Positions 28,201-37,080 of a DNA stretch of 64,000 nt are shown one piece after another. The notes beneath the pieces were generated by a model that was not told the DNA's origin, ran no database searches, and saw nothing but the letters and a program-made list of their open reading frames with translations. How positions within the stretch are numbered: position 1 is the first letter of the stretch; every line of letters begins with the position of its first letter. The translations under genes and the position numbers were made by a program. The DNA comes from Bacteroidota bacterium. GTDB lineage: Bacteria > Bacteroidota > Bacteroidia > UBA8524. The stretch lies in assembly GCA_006226545.1 (NCBI GenBank), contig SBGR01000019.1:1-64000 (forward strand), written 5' to 3'.

Positions 28201-31200
28201 GAAGGTCGCCATCGTTCAAAGGCTCTCCTGCTGCCTCAGCATGCACAAACATCTGGAGCTTTTTGTAGTTTCTCACATCGTAACGTGTAGTCTTGAAAAC
28301 CCCTCTTGCATCACCATCTTGCAGGTTGCACACTTTCACGCTAAGCGATTGTTCATTCTGTTGAACGTTACTAGGTGTAGTAGGATCCACTTCCCTAAAG
28401 AAGCCTGGAGGAAGAACATAACGCACCGGACTTCTAAATCCATTCTCTTCAATATTCACTGTACCGGTAGAGAAGATGGTATTGTCTACCGGGCTGGTTG
28501 GCGGACTATCTTTAGCCTCAGCCAAATTCTTAAGGTATCTACGCCATTCCGCTCTCACCAATTGCAATTGAGCGAAACGAAGTACCACCGGCTTATCGAA
28601 GCCCTTCATGTACATACGCATGAAACGAATCGATTTAAAATCTTGAATTCCTCCTACCTTTTTATCGAAGGCATTGATTGGAATACGAAGTAAATACCAC
28701 TGCACCTCCGGGTTTGTTCCATCAGGCAATGGAACTGAATTCGATTGAATATCAGCCACGAAATTCTGACCCATAACCAATTTGGTCTGATCAATTTCAA
28801 TTTTGTATTGGAAATATTCTTCAATAGTGTTCAACGAGAAATCACCGTTGATATCCTCATCGTCAGGGATGTTTGTTCTAGCGATTGGATAACCATCCGG
28901 TTGAAAGGATGCCAATGGAGAGTTGCCTTGTTGACCATTGATATTCTTGTATCGTTCAAGCACGGAAAGCTGCTGGCCATCGTATTCACCTGAGGAGTGG
29001 AATCGGTAATTATCTCCCGAAGGGTCAGCTGCTACCTGTTGGTATACTGCCGATCCTGTACCGAATAAGTTGGCAATTTCTTGCAAGAAAACACTGAAGG
29101 TATCACGCTCCATTTGGTCATTCATGCCGTCTAAGCCCAAATCTTGAAGCTCTCGTGCTGCTTGATCATTCACAAAGGCATTGTTCATGGTTCTTCCGGT
29201 TGGAATTACCGCGATACCCGTGGATCGTGTTTGATCTGGAATACTTAAGTCAGTAGGCAAACCATTCTCAAAGGATTTTGCCCGGTCTTTTATAACGTCT
29301 TCTGAAATTTGACCTAGGTTGATGTACAAGGTTCCTTTGATGTTTGGATCGTACATAAACGGCGACATCACCCACATCTCCAGGTAATCAATATTGGCAG
29401 CTTCAAAGTCGTTTGTTTCGATTCTACGCTGAATACCACCCCAATTTCCTTCCGGATCTTTCAATGTTCCATCTTGGTTCAGCTGAGCTGAATTGTAGTT
29501 GTATTGACCGCGTTGATCCGGATAAAATGCCAAATCGAGTGTAGGTACGTTTTGCGGCTGCATATTCTGAAGCTGACGATTCGGGAAAACCTCGTCGTTC
29601 TGAATAATACGTGTATAGTGATTGGAGGAACTTTGGGTATTGCCAATAAGGTGCGGAGGCGTAGGCGGATTTGTATTTGGTTGATCGCGCTGGAAAATAG
29701 GATCAATCGTATACCAGGCTAGCTTAGCCCTTCTACCCGATGCTTCCGCTCCAACTTGGGTTGCCTCAGGGAATAAATCAGGTTGACCTTCCGGTGTAGA
29801 AGCGATAAACCAATTGGTTGGATTCTTTAAGTCAAACGGTGTTTCAGTTCCTTCAAAATCATCAATAAAGGATGTACCACGAGCTCCAATTGTTTTTGGT
29901 TGGTGAGGGAATAACTGAGCATATTCGCCTGTCACCGTAATACTGGAAACTTCTTTGGTTTCTATCAATGGAAGTCTATCTATCCATTTAGTCAACCTCC
30001 GCGACTCTGTTTTATAAGAGCCATCAAAACCAATGATGGTGTTCAACAATGGTTCATCACCAATGTTTACTTTCGGCGTAAGCGGACGCTCCCAAAGGTG
30101 CATCACCGTACCCCCTAAAATTAAGTCATCGTTTACTTTGAAATCCACCCTCGACCCTACCAGGGTTTTCTGCTGAATATTAAAGAGCGAGTTATTTTCA
30201 GATGAAACATTAATTACCGCACCGGATTCCAAGAGACCGGTATTGATAATTTTCACCCTACCCAAGGTATAATCGACGATATAGTCAACATTCTCCTGCA
30301 ATAAACTTCCATTGGCAGTTACTTTAACAGACCCTTGGGGAATATTAAATGCGTTAAGTGAAATCTCATTATTAGAAGCCGACTGAAAGCTTCCTCGCAA
30401 GAAGAACTTATTCTTCAATACAACCTGTTGAGCCAGCCATTTGGTGGAGTCATAGAGTTCTTGGTAAACGTATTTATCAATGTTCTCTTGGTTGGTTAAT
30501 TGAGTTCGGAGGTAGGAGCCGAATGGTTCCCTAACGGGGAAAATTATTCGGCCATTGTTTGGGTTAATGGTTAAGCCCGGAATGAAGTCAAATACCCCAT
30601 CCGGCGTGCCCTCCTTCTGCACATTGACCCTATCCAGGTTCAATACTTTAATCAGTACATCATTATTGAGCTGAGGCTCGTTCTGAACTGGCAAGTAAGT
30701 ATAGTCGGCACCAGAATAGTCATCAGCGTAGACTACATCCAAATAGAATTTATCTTCTTGAATACTAAATGCCCCTAAAGAATACACGTTCTTCATCATC
30801 AAATCCCAAATTGGATATTGGGTAGTGATGGTTGCGCCTTTGAGGAGTTTTAGGTGAAGTACTTTCGGGTCAGCTTGATTATCCGGAACATCCACAGAAA
30901 ATTCACCTACTTGGTATACGGCTCCATTCACGGTGTATTCAAAAGCCACGGCCAAGATTTCATCATTGTTTAGCTGCGTGTTTAATGAGATATAACCAAG
31001 CTGTGGATGGAAGGTATATTCGTTTGAATTCAAGAGACGAGCATTCGCGAGGAATTGGTAATCTCTAATTTTATCTAAGCTGTATGGAGCTGCTTCCAGT
31101 AACTTAACCGTTTCGAATGACGAACGTACTTGTTGGTTACTAGAAACGGTATTGTACAAAGAGTTGGCGTCGTTTGCCGGATAAGGGCCAACACCCGGAG

Positions 31201-32365
31201 TCCAGTTTGTATTGTATGGATCAATTTCACCTAAGTCCATGTAACCTACAATGTCCCTAGTGGTGGCGAAGTCCTTTTGACGGTTGGTAACCCAGACCTC
31301 GACACGGTTAATGATAATTGGCGACTGGATTGCAGGAAGATTAGACAGGAATCTATCGTAGTTATCTGCAAAGTAATGAGCTAGGAAGAAGTGACGGTTT
31401 ACATCATAATTATCCGCCTGAATATCAAATTTGGTGATTTGCGCACCACCTGTTACTTGTGTTTCGGTAGTTTCACTTTTTTGCTGCGTGAATATTGAGG
31501 TTACCGTAACTCTACCAAACTGTAACTGGGCTTTAATACCAAAAAGCGATTGGCCCCCATTGATTAAACTTGAGTTAAGCGGTAGACTAACATTACCTAA
31601 TTCAATTTTCTTTAAAATATCGTCTTCTCCACCTTCCCAGTTGAGTTTCATCTGGTTATCGAATTCGAAGGTGGCCTCTGTATCGTAGTTGGTGGCAATT
31701 TTTAAGCGATCACCGATACTTCCCGTAAGGTTAATTTGAATCTTTTGCCTGAAATCAAACTGTCCATTTCGCTGCTGTCTTGCTGTTAATGCCGGGTTTC
31801 TAACAACATTGTAGTTCCATCCAAAAATGAGCTCAGCAGAACCTTGCGGACGAATATCAATGGTACCACCACCAAAAATCTTATCGAAAATTTTCGGTCC
31901 CACATTGATTGGTGGAATTAAACCGCCGCCACGAACAAAGCTACTCGCTTGAGAACGTTGTTTGAAGTATTCATCAATTTCCTGTTTTTCGGTTTTCTTG
32001 AGATACTCCTGGTAATCAAACTCTTCTTCGGGACGGTAATTCTCGTCTCCAATCAGTTGTTTTTCTCTATAAGTTCCTGATGCGGTATCGTAGACAACTT
32101 CGGTCTGAATAACTTCCGGGTCTTTAAGGTCGATGTTGTTTTTTGGCTTCTCACCGTACAAAGGATTATCCTGGATTGGATAAATCAGTTTGGTACTGTC
32201 CTTTTTAGTCGAATCTTGCGACTTTTTGGTTGAGTCAGAAAACAGCTCACTCAGCGACTCTGGAAATATACTATCGAAGCTTCCATCCGGGCTAGATGCG
32301 AAAGCATAGATTAGCCCTGAAAGTATCACCGCAGTGAACAAACCGGAAAGCGTTTTTAATGGCAA
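25226..32365 (-). CDS. sprA: T9SS outer-membrane translocon SprA (Sov)
   Basis: Giant 36-strand outer-membrane barrel through which T9SS cargo leaves the cell. The 2379-residue product fits the family. Landmarks are ELIFGWNYNVVRNPALTARQ and the following QINLTGSIGDRLKIATNYDT and ATFEFDNQMKLNWEG blocks (about residues 170-260), GNVSLPLNSSLINGGQSLFG, SVKVTANGSLLQENVDYIVDY, the internal SprA_N-like repeat with DDFEGTETPFDLKNP, and a C-terminal strand ending RYTIQ. Around residues 1898-1922 sits a highly charged insert (Lys/Pro-rich, then Glu/Asp, then Lys). The start must be TTG 32365: the signal peptide begins there, an in-frame stop lies three codons upstream, and there is no ATG. ruvA ends 42 nt upstream; co-transcription is likely. 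Confidence 0.96.
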   Translation of the reverse strand: MPLKTLSGLFTAVILSGLIYAFASSPDGSFDSIFPESLSELFSDSTKKSQDSTKKDSTKLIYPIQDNPLYGEKPKNNIDLKDPEVIQTEVVYDTASGTYREKQLIGDENYRPEEEFDYQEYLKKTEKQEIDEYFKQRSQASSFVRGGGLIPPINVGPKIFDKIFGGGTIDIRPQGSAELIFGWNYNVVRNPALTARQQRNGQFDFRQKIQINLTGSIGDRLKIATNYDTEATFEFDNQMKLNWEGGEDDILKKIELGNVSLPLNSSLINGGQSLFGIKAQLQFGRVTVTSIFTQQKSETTETQVTGGAQITKFDIQADNYDVNRHFFLAHYFADNYDRFLSNLPAIQSPIIINRVEVWVTNRQKDFATTRDIVGYMDLGEIDPYNTNWTPGVGPYPANDANSLYNTVSSNQQVRSSFETVKLLEAAPYSLDKIRDYQFLANARLLNSNEYTFHPQLGYISLNTQLNNDEILAVAFEYTVNGAVYQVGEFSVDVPDNQADPKVLHLKLLKGATITTQYPIWDLMMKNVYSLGAFSIQEDKFYLDVVYADDYSGADYTYLPVQNEPQLNNDVLIKVLNLDRVNVQKEGTPDGVFDFIPGLTINPNNGRIIFPVREPFGSYLRTQLTNQENIDKYVYQELYDSTKWLAQQVVLKNKFFLRGSFQSASNNEISLNAFNIPQGSVKVTANGSLLQENVDYIVDYTLGRVKIINTGLLESGAVINVSSENNSLFNIQQKTLVGSRVDFKVNDDLILGGTVMHLWERPLTPKVNIGDEPLLNTIIGFDGSYKTESRRLTKWIDRLPLIETKEVSSITVTGEYAQLFPHQPKTIGARGTSFIDDFEGTETPFDLKNPTNWFIASTPEGQPDLFPEATQVGAEASGRRAKLAWYTIDPIFQRDQPNTNPPTPPHLIGNTQSSSNHYTRIIQNDEVFPNRQLQNMQPQNVPTLDLAFYPDQRGQYNYNSAQLNQDGTLKDPEGNWGGIQRRIETNDFEAANIDYLEMWVMSPFMYDPNIKGTLYINLGQISEDVIKDRAKSFENGLPTDLSIPDQTRSTGIAVIPTGRTMNNAFVNDQAARELQDLGLDGMNDQMERDTFSVFLQEIANLFGTGSAVYQQVAADPSGDNYRFHSSGEYDGQQLSVLERYKNINGQQGNSPLASFQPDGYPIARTNIPDDEDINGDFSLNTIEEYFQYKIEIDQTKLVMGQNFVADIQSNSVPLPDGTNPEVQWYLLRIPINAFDKKVGGIQDFKSIRFMRMYMKGFDKPVVLRFAQLQLVRAEWRRYLKNLAEAKDSPPTSPVDNTIFSTGTVNIEENGFRSPVRYVLPPGFFREVDPTTPSNVQQNEQSLSVKVCNLQDGDARGVFKTTRYDVRNYKKLQMFVHAEAAGEPLNDGDLHGYIRIGTDLENNYYEYSFPLTVTNPGSTSAEAIWPEANRMEIILDTLYATKQRRSFDRVPLTLEYSRALPNGAIVRVKGLPDMSNIRVIMMGVRNPLQKNNPNRDDGMAKCAEVWFNELRVSEFINQGGNAANLRVVTKLADLGTLTGSVNYQSIGFGGIDKKLNERNLNSSLLYDVNGAFELGKFFPAKSGISIPMFVGHSEQLINPKFNPLNPDILLQTAIETAPSEAEAEAIKRNAVDLTVRRSINFTNIRKNRMGAEKPHFYDIENFNVSYSRTTVYHRDQQTAEDLQKTYRGSLGYNFNPQNKPWQPFRKLSRSPWLAIITEFKLNPLPSSFGTRLDVDRFYSRRTNRNNDNPNTIAPTNYNKNFTLNRYYDFRWDLTGNLSLDYSSVANSRVDEPTGKISREETPDSIQVILENLRKFGRFTNFNQRFNATYMVPINKIPLFNWVSLNASYTGNFEWKTAAPATESLGNDIQNSQSYNLVGQFNMRQLYDKIPYFKAVNRGAPVKSKPKPKAKEGEDEDEDKKKKKEKDVTNGAGPFLARLVMSVKNISFNYTVTKGIYLPGYLGTPQFFGNDFNANAPGMEFILGSQNPNFRYNMAEAGYLTRDENIFNRYAQNSTVNFAPKARIEPIRELVIDVNMQRTEISNVLTTFKFDPNTNTFQSFGLQNSGSYTITFNSIRTAFDRLDSRQRSETFGQFENNRYAIASRLAADDPRSVGINPLTGYPDGYNKDNQTVMMYSFLSAYGGADASTSDMTIFPRMPFPSWNLTYTGLNRLKSVKKYFNNITIRHAYSSTYAVSSYRNSVNQNERTNTPEANFYPEFIIDNLVINETFSPLIKIDLGWKNNLTTGFEYKMSRMVQLMLNNGRVNETRRKEFVIGLGYKKTGLKINWMRINGKRVSLPNDLNIRLDFSILDTKTLTMEPDDLTGTAQNGNVIVSLKPTIDYNINKKLNLRIFYDRKSTNPLVATSFPTAITTGGISLRYTIQ

Positions 32366-32407
32366 AATTGTTTAGGTTTTAGTCTGGTAGGGTTTTTTCG
32401 ATAGGCT

Positions 32408-32992
32408 TTATAATCGCTTGAGGGCTATTTTAATGATGTCTTCCACTTGGTAATCTTTGCTGCTGTCTTCATCTACAATTTTCTGAATAACTTTTTCAAC
32501 TGCCATTTTAGTGAATCCAAGCATCTGCAACGCTGATGATGCTTCGTCTTTAACAGAAGACTTACCACCAATAGAACCCATCTCAAGGGTAGAACGTTGC
32601 ATCTTGTCTTGCAATTCTAAAATAATTCGTTGTGCTGATTTAGGCCCAACGCCTTTAATGCTTTTCAGTAACGCTAGGTTACCGTGCGATATTGCCTGCA
32701 TTAATTCGTTTGGCTCAACCGATGATAAAATCATTCGAGCTGTTGCGGCTCCAATGCCCTGTACACTAATAAGGGAGCGGAAAAGTTCACGTTCTGCTGA
32801 TTCAAAAAACCCATAAAGTGTATGTGCATCTTCTTTGATGCTGAGGTGAGTATACAACTTCACCTGCTCTAAGGTTTTTATTTTCTCAAAAGTATAGAGT
32901 GAAATGTGCAGCTCATAGCCTACGCCAGAGCAGTCTACTACAGCAGATGCCGGATTGATTTCTTCTAACTTACCTCTAATGTGAGCGTACAT
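32408..32992 (-). CDS. ruvA: Holliday junction helicase subunit RuvA
   Basis: DNA-binding subunit that holds four-way junctions for RuvB-driven branch migration. The 194-residue product is full length: an N-terminal OB fold (MYAHIRGKLEEINPASAVVD...), two helix-hairpin-helix motifs (SVQGIGAATARMIL, SIKGVGPKSAQRII) and a C-terminal three-helix domain that contacts RuvB (EASSALQMLGFTKMAVEKVI). ATG 32992. A TATTTTCG box at 33011-33018 (minus) could be its promoter. It lies directly upstream of sprA, a neighbour pair also known in other Bacteroidota. ruvB and ruvC are not in the window. Confidence 0.96.
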   Translation of the reverse strand: MYAHIRGKLEEINPASAVVDCSGVGYELHISLYTFEKIKTLEQVKLYTHLSIKEDAHTLYGFFESAERELFRSLISVQGIGAATARMILSSVEPNELMQAISHGNLALLKSIKGVGPKSAQRIILELQDKMQRSTLEMGSIGGKSSVKDEASSALQMLGFTKMAVEKVIQKIVDEDSSKDYQVEDIIKIALKRL

Positions 32993-33010
32993 GGTTTTTC
33001 TCGGAAAGAG

Positions 33011-33018
33011 CGAAAATA
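33011..33018 (-). promoter_or_regulatory. candidate -7 box (TATTTTCG) for ruvA-sprA
   Basis: The minus strand reads TATTTTCG, 18 nt before the ruvA ATG. It is identical to the box before pyrH. Confidence 0.4.
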
Positions 33019-33031
33019 AACAAACCCAGAT

Positions 33032-33054
33032 AACAAGGAAGTGAAAGCCTTGTT
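33032..33054. other. hairpin between purQ and ruvA
   Basis: AACAAGG/CCTTGTT stem with a 9-nt loop in the 87-bp gap. The minus strand lacks a clear T-run, so it may be a weak terminator of purQ or an mRNA processing/stability element. Confidence 0.3.
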
Positions 33055-33079
33055 TTCTTCGTGTTTTTTTTCGATGAAC

Positions 33080-33772
33080 CTACGCGTTCACCACAGAATT
33101 GAGGATGCTTTGAAAGATTAGATTGCCATCCGTATTAAACAACTCTCCGTCCGCTGCGCGCTCAGGGTGCGGCATCATACCGAATACATTTTTACCTGCA
33201 TTACAAATACCTGCAATGTTTTCTAGTGAACCATTGGGATTTGCCGCTGCGTTAACTTCGCCTTCAGGAGTACAATACTTGAACAAAATCTGATCATTTG
33301 CCTTCAATCGTTCAAGCCCCGCCTCATCAATATAGTAGCGGCCTTCTCCATGTGCAATCGGAATTTTTAATGCTTGAGTTGCATCAAGGTCTTGAGTTAA
33401 AAGAGATTTGTTTTGAGGTAGAAGGTGAACATTGGAACAAATGAACTTCATGCTGGTATTTCGAAGCAATGCACCTTCCAACAAACCTGCTTCGCATAAA
33501 ATCTGGAATCCGTTGCAAATACCCATTACATACCCACCATTGGCAGCAAATTCTTTAATGCTTCCCATGATTGGAGACAATTTCGCAATGGCCCCGCTTC
33601 TAAGGTAATCGCCGTAGGAGAATCCACCCGGTACAAGTACGAAATCGACACCTTTCAAATCAGTGTCTTTGTGCCATAATTCAACAGGTGCTTCACCAGT
33701 TAAACGCTCTATAGCCCAAATAAGGTCACGATCACAGTTAGATCCCGGAAATACAACTACTCCAAATTTCAT
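33080..33772 (-). CDS. purQ: phosphoribosylformylglycinamidine synthase glutaminase subunit PurQ
   Basis: Supplies ammonia from glutamine to the FGAM synthase (step 4 of purine synthesis). The 230-residue class I glutamine amidotransferase has the oxyanion loop VPGGFSYGDYLRSGAIA, nucleophile Cys86 in GICNGFQIL, and His202/Glu204 in MMPHPERA. A free-standing PurQ implies the small-PurL/PurS type of complex rather than a single fused PurL; neither partner is in the window. ATG 33772 lies 4 nt after a TACTTTTG promoter box. The gene is transcribed on its own between the DUF6089 gene and ruvA. Confidence 0.96.
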   Translation of the reverse strand: MKFGVVVFPGSNCDRDLIWAIERLTGEAPVELWHKDTDLKGVDFVLVPGGFSYGDYLRSGAIAKLSPIMGSIKEFAANGGYVMGICNGFQILCEAGLLEGALLRNTSMKFICSNVHLLPQNKSLLTQDLDATQALKIPIAHGEGRYYIDEAGLERLKANDQILFKYCTPEGEVNAAANPNGSLENIAGICNAGKNVFGMMPHPERAADGELFNTDGNLIFQSILNSVVNA

Positions 33773-33776
33773 GGAG

Positions 33777-33784
33777 CAAAAGTA
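33777..33784 (-). promoter_or_regulatory. -7 box, 4 nt from purQ ATG
   Basis: The minus strand reads TACTTTTG, CTCC, then ATG 33772. A leaderless mRNA is inferred. Confidence 0.6.
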
Positions 33785-33801
33785 GTTAAATGAATTGAAT
33801 C

Positions 33802-34698
33802 TTAGAATTGGAAACAGCGGTTTCTAGTGCGGAAACCTTTTCCACCACCGCCTTGACTACCACCGCCTTTGCCAAGCTTGAAAGCCAGTGTAAATTGCCC
33901 GAAAGAAAAATAATCTTTAACACCAGAGTTTCCGCGTTTAGAACCTTCAGGCCTTGGCCCGTCCTCTACGCGCCTATCTGCAAGCGCCGCGGCAACTTGA
34001 CCGTAAGTTGCTTCAATCTGACCATTGTCCCAATGTTCTTTCGATACATCGTCCAAATAATCCGTATTGGTTTGTCTTACGCCTAACTCAAAGCCCATCG
34101 ATACTCGGCCCCCAAGTAGAAATCTAAAGCCAGCACCATAAACCAAGGCTGAAGAGGTCAATTGATAATGTGGCGTATTTGGTTTTATACCCTGTCCTTC
34201 TGTGCCGAAAGGCTGAAGTTCATACCAACGACCTTCGTAATAAGCCTCCGGTTTGAATTTAAAGAATGACATTCCTCCAAACAAGTACAGATTGGTTTTT
34301 CCACCCCGGGTAGCATTTACCTTCTCCCCTATGAGGTGGCGCCAGTTAAACAGGCTTAATTCAAATAGAAGCGATCCTTCATAAATTGGAGAACGGAAAC
34401 TGAGATTTCTCAATTTACGACCAGGATCATTGGCCAAGCTATCAGCTCCACTCACCATTCCGTAGTTGAAGTTACCTCGCAAGGCTAAAAAATTGGTAAC
34501 GTGCATTCGAACACCAAGACCTAATGCAGGCCCCAATTTCTGGAGATGGTCGCTCGAAAATTTGGTTTGATCTCCTCCCAAATCACCGGCATAAGTTGCT
34601 GCCCCTCCCATAAAAACAAGTTCAAAACGATCCTGTCTACGCTGTGCAGAAAGCAGTACCGGAACAAATAGAAACCAAATTAAAAACTTATTACGCAT
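33802..34698 (-). CDS. DUF6089-like outer-membrane protein
   Basis: The 298-residue product has a signal peptide (LLSAQ, residue 19) and barrel-like strands. FELVFMGGAATYAGDLGG near the mature N terminus, LALRGNFNYG, and GAGFRFLLGGRVSMGFELGVRQTNTDYLDDVS resemble DUF6089 proteins of Bacteroidota, whose role is unknown. The C terminus is odd: a Gly-rich, basic stretch (GKGGGSQGGGGKGF) before the last residues, which would not sit in a barrel and may be a periplasmic tail. ATG 34698 lies 36 nt after a TATATTTG box. purQ follows after 29 nt but has its own promoter box. Confidence 0.75.
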   Translation of the reverse strand: MRNKFLIWFLFVPVLLSAQRRQDRFELVFMGGAATYAGDLGGDQTKFSSDHLQKLGPALGLGVRMHVTNFLALRGNFNYGMVSGADSLANDPGRKLRNLSFRSPIYEGSLLFELSLFNWRHLIGEKVNATRGGKTNLYLFGGMSFFKFKPEAYYEGRWYELQPFGTEGQGIKPNTPHYQLTSSALVYGAGFRFLLGGRVSMGFELGVRQTNTDYLDDVSKEHWDNGQIEATYGQVAAALADRRVEDGPRPEGSKRGNSGVKDYFSFGQFTLAFKLGKGGGSQGGGGKGFRTRNRCFQF

Positions 34699-34734
34699 TA
34701 CTTTAAAGGATTAGATAAACAACGCGGGTTATAA

Positions 34735-34742
34735 CAAATATA
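34735..34742 (-). promoter_or_regulatory. -7 box of DUF6089-like gene
   Basis: The minus strand reads TATATTTG, a perfect consensus match 36 nt upstream of ATG 34698. Confidence 0.5.
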
Positions 34743-34762
34743 GGCAAAATGAATCGAGATAT

Positions 34763-35392
34763 TTAAGACAGCGTATAAAACTCTGTTTTCTCCGTATTGT
34801 GGGAACGTATAACTCCAGCGCGAATCAGACTCACTAAAATCCTGGAAGCTCGACGCCGGGAAATGTTCATCTTTTTGGCAAACTCATTTAAAGTAACCCG
34901 TCCATTTTTCGCTAACAGTTCCATCAGGCCTTTTTCTTTTGGACCGTATTCAATGAGGTTTTCCTCGTCTCTGGATTCCTTTTTCAAAACCTCTACAACC
35001 ACCTTAGACGCCAATAAACTTTGGTCTTTTACCCGAATATAAACCCAGTATTTTCCGTCTTCACCTTTTGCAGCATAGGGTTTCTCAGTTCCCTCTGGAA
35101 TAGTAACCTCCAAGATGGTTTTTCCTTCCAATTCCCACTCATCAATTATCAATGGAACCTCAGGCTTGCAATAAAAACTAGCAGCCAAATCGAGCATGTA
35201 TTTTTCATCCTCACTCCGAATCCCGGCAATGCTCTTATTGTCTCTTACCCCAATTAACAAACGCCCACCTTTTCGATTAGCGAATGCAACAAGGGCCTTG
35301 GCAATTTTAGCAGGGTCATTTACCGTCTGCTTAAAATCAAGCACCTCGCTCTCACCTGCAAGAATTAGTTGGTATATGGGATGAATGGGCAT
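34763..35392 (-). CDS. AlbA_2 (Schlafen-type) domain protein with winged helix
   Basis: A 209-residue cytoplasmic protein. Residues 1-130 form an AlbA_2/Schlafen-like domain (GESEVLDFKQTV, IAKALVAFANRKGGRLLIGVRDNKSIAGI, GKTILEVTIPEGTEKPYAAKGEDGKYWVYIR). Residues 150-209 form a winged helix-turn-helix (GRVTLNEFAKKMNISRRRASRILVSLIRAGVI). Related proteins are predicted nucleic-acid-binding regulators; the target is unknown. ATG 35392. The gene stands alone between the DUF6089 gene and the divergent icd. Nothing suggests a defence context here. Confidence 0.82.
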   Translation of the reverse strand: MPIHPIYQLILAGESEVLDFKQTVNDPAKIAKALVAFANRKGGRLLIGVRDNKSIAGIRSEDEKYMLDLAASFYCKPEVPLIIDEWELEGKTILEVTIPEGTEKPYAAKGEDGKYWVYIRVKDQSLLASKVVVEVLKKESRDEENLIEYGPKEKGLMELLAKNGRVTLNEFAKKMNISRRRASRILVSLIRAGVIRSHNTEKTEFYTLS

Positions 35393-35560
35393 GATTGAAT
35401 GTCCAAGTTTAGCAAAATGAGATTCTATTTTTCAATCTAGTAGGCTAAAAATTCAGAATTAGCAATGCCTCAAGCACACTCGTTTACCTTCTAAATTCAT
35501 CCTAAAGAACTCATTTCATGAAATATTCCAATTTAGCCTGCAAAGAAAAATTGGGTTTAT

Positions 35561-35568
35561 TACATTTG
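35561..35568 (+). promoter_or_regulatory. -7 box of icd
   Basis: TACATTTG matches TAnnTTTG and leaves a leader of roughly 30 nt before ATG 35603. Confidence 0.5.
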
Positions 35569-35602
35569 CACGACTTATAAAAAACGATCAAGTAGAGACT
35601 AT

Positions 35603-37069
35603 ATGAATAACATGAAAATTTCAGTTGCAAAGGGTGATGGAATCGGCCCGGAAATCATGGATGCCGTTCTTCGAATTTTCGAAGCAGCTGAAGTACCTCT
35701 GACTTATGAATTTGTTGAGATGGGTAAAGATTACTTTCTGCAAGGATTTAGCAGCGGTATGACCCCTCAAGCGAAAGAAAGTATCGAGTCAAACGGAATC
35801 TTATTCAAAGGTCCGATGGAAACTCCGAAAGGCAAAGGCATGAAAAGTATTAACGTGACTGCACGTAAAACGTGGAGCACTTATGCTAATCGTCGCCATT
35901 TTCAAACGCTACATGGTGTTGAAACCGTGCACTCCAAAGCGGGTATTCCAATCGATATCACCATTGTACGCGAAAACATTGAAGATACTTACGGCGGAAT
36001 TGAACACATGAACAGTCATGATGTAGCGATATCTCGTCGTTTTATCACCCGTCCGGGATCAGAGCAAGTGCATCGCTTTGCTTTTGAGATGGCCCGTAAA
36101 GAAGGATTTAAAAAAGTAGCCTGCGGACATAAGGCTAATATCATGAAATTGACGGATGGTTTGTTCTTGGAGACTTTCTATGAAGTAGCCAAAGACTATC
36201 CGGAAATTGAAGCTTACGACATCATCGTTGATGACCTGTGCATGAAATTAGTTTCCATGCCAGATCGCTTTGATGTTGTTGTATTGCCTAACCTACAGGG
36301 AGATATCGTATCTGACCTTTGTGCCGGCTTGGTTGGCGGATTAGGTTTTGCCCCTTCAGCTAACGTTGGTGATGTTATCAGCATCTTCGAAGCAGTTCAC
36401 GGAACAGCACCGGATATCGCTGGAAAAAACATCGCTAACCCAACTTCCCTCCTTTTAAGTGGAATGATGATGTTGCGCCACCTGGGCATGAGCGCCAAAG
36501 CAGCAACCATTGAAAACGCGCTTCGCTATACCTTAGAACAAGGTGTTCATACCGGCGACTTCGGCGATAAAAACATCGCTTCGGTAAACACGACTCAATT
36601 TGCTGATGCTATCATCGCTAACTTAGGTCAGGTACCTACCGAAACTAAACCTCGCGAAGCAACTGAGCAGAAGAAAATGTGGGAAAAACCGGAATTTCCT
36701 GCACAACGTAAGATGATGGTTTCTCCAAGGGAAGCAGTTGAAAGACTTATTGGTAGCGATTTGTTTATCGATTCAGCTCTACCTGTAGAAAAGGTTGCGG
36801 AAATCGTACAAGCGCAACTTCCTGCGAAATTTAAACTTTTGATGATTTCAAACAGAGGAACACAAGTTTGGCCTACAGGTTCAATCTTGACTGAATGTGT
36901 GAATCACCACAGATGCCGCGTCATTCTTGCAAACGATAGCGATTCAGCAAGTACAGATGAAGTATGGGAGTACATCAAGGCTATTTCTAGCAAACTCTTT
37001 GTTACTTCTATGGAAATGTTGAGGAATTTCGGAGAAAAGCAAGGATATTCGATGGCACAAGGACAATAA
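35603..37069 (+). CDS. icd: isocitrate dehydrogenase, Thermus-type with C-terminal extension
   Basis: Oxidatively decarboxylates isocitrate to 2-oxoglutarate in the TCA cycle. The 488-residue product has the beta-decarboxylating dehydrogenase core (GDGIGPEIMD at 11-20, SINVTARKTW, ITIVRENIEDTYGGIEH, GHKANIMKLTDGLF, VDDLCMKLV, LPNLQGDIVSDLCAGLVGGLGFAPSAN, EAVHGTAPDIAGKNIANPT). A C-terminal extension of about 140 residues (from about 350) is typical of Thermus/Rickettsia-type enzymes. NADP preference is usual for this type but not proven by sequence. ATG 35603. The flippase-like gene starts 11 nt after the stop. Citrate synthase, a partner in the cycle, lies at 2.4 kb. Confidence 0.95.
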   Translation: MNNMKISVAKGDGIGPEIMDAVLRIFEAAEVPLTYEFVEMGKDYFLQGFSSGMTPQAKESIESNGILFKGPMETPKGKGMKSINVTARKTWSTYANRRHFQTLHGVETVHSKAGIPIDITIVRENIEDTYGGIEHMNSHDVAISRRFITRPGSEQVHRFAFEMARKEGFKKVACGHKANIMKLTDGLFLETFYEVAKDYPEIEAYDIIVDDLCMKLVSMPDRFDVVVLPNLQGDIVSDLCAGLVGGLGFAPSANVGDVISIFEAVHGTAPDIAGKNIANPTSLLLSGMMMLRHLGMSAKAATIENALRYTLEQGVHTGDFGDKNIASVNTTQFADAIIANLGQVPTETKPREATEQKKMWEKPEFPAQRKMMVSPREAVERLIGSDLFIDSALPVEKVAEIVQAQLPAKFKLLMISNRGTQVWPTGSILTECVNHHRCRVILANDSDSASTDEVWEYIKAISSKLFVTSMEMLRNFGEKQGYSMAQGQ

Positions 37070-37080
37070 TAGTCAATGCC

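Noticed and set aside
34763-35392. AlbA_2/Schlafen-type gene considered as part of a defence system
   Set aside because: It stands alone among housekeeping and envelope genes, with no toxin, nuclease, ATPase partner or mobile-element marks.
35518-35580. 20-codon frame upstream of icd, possible leader peptide
   Set aside because: It contains the icd -7 box within its own sequence, so it would not be wholly transcribed from that promoter.
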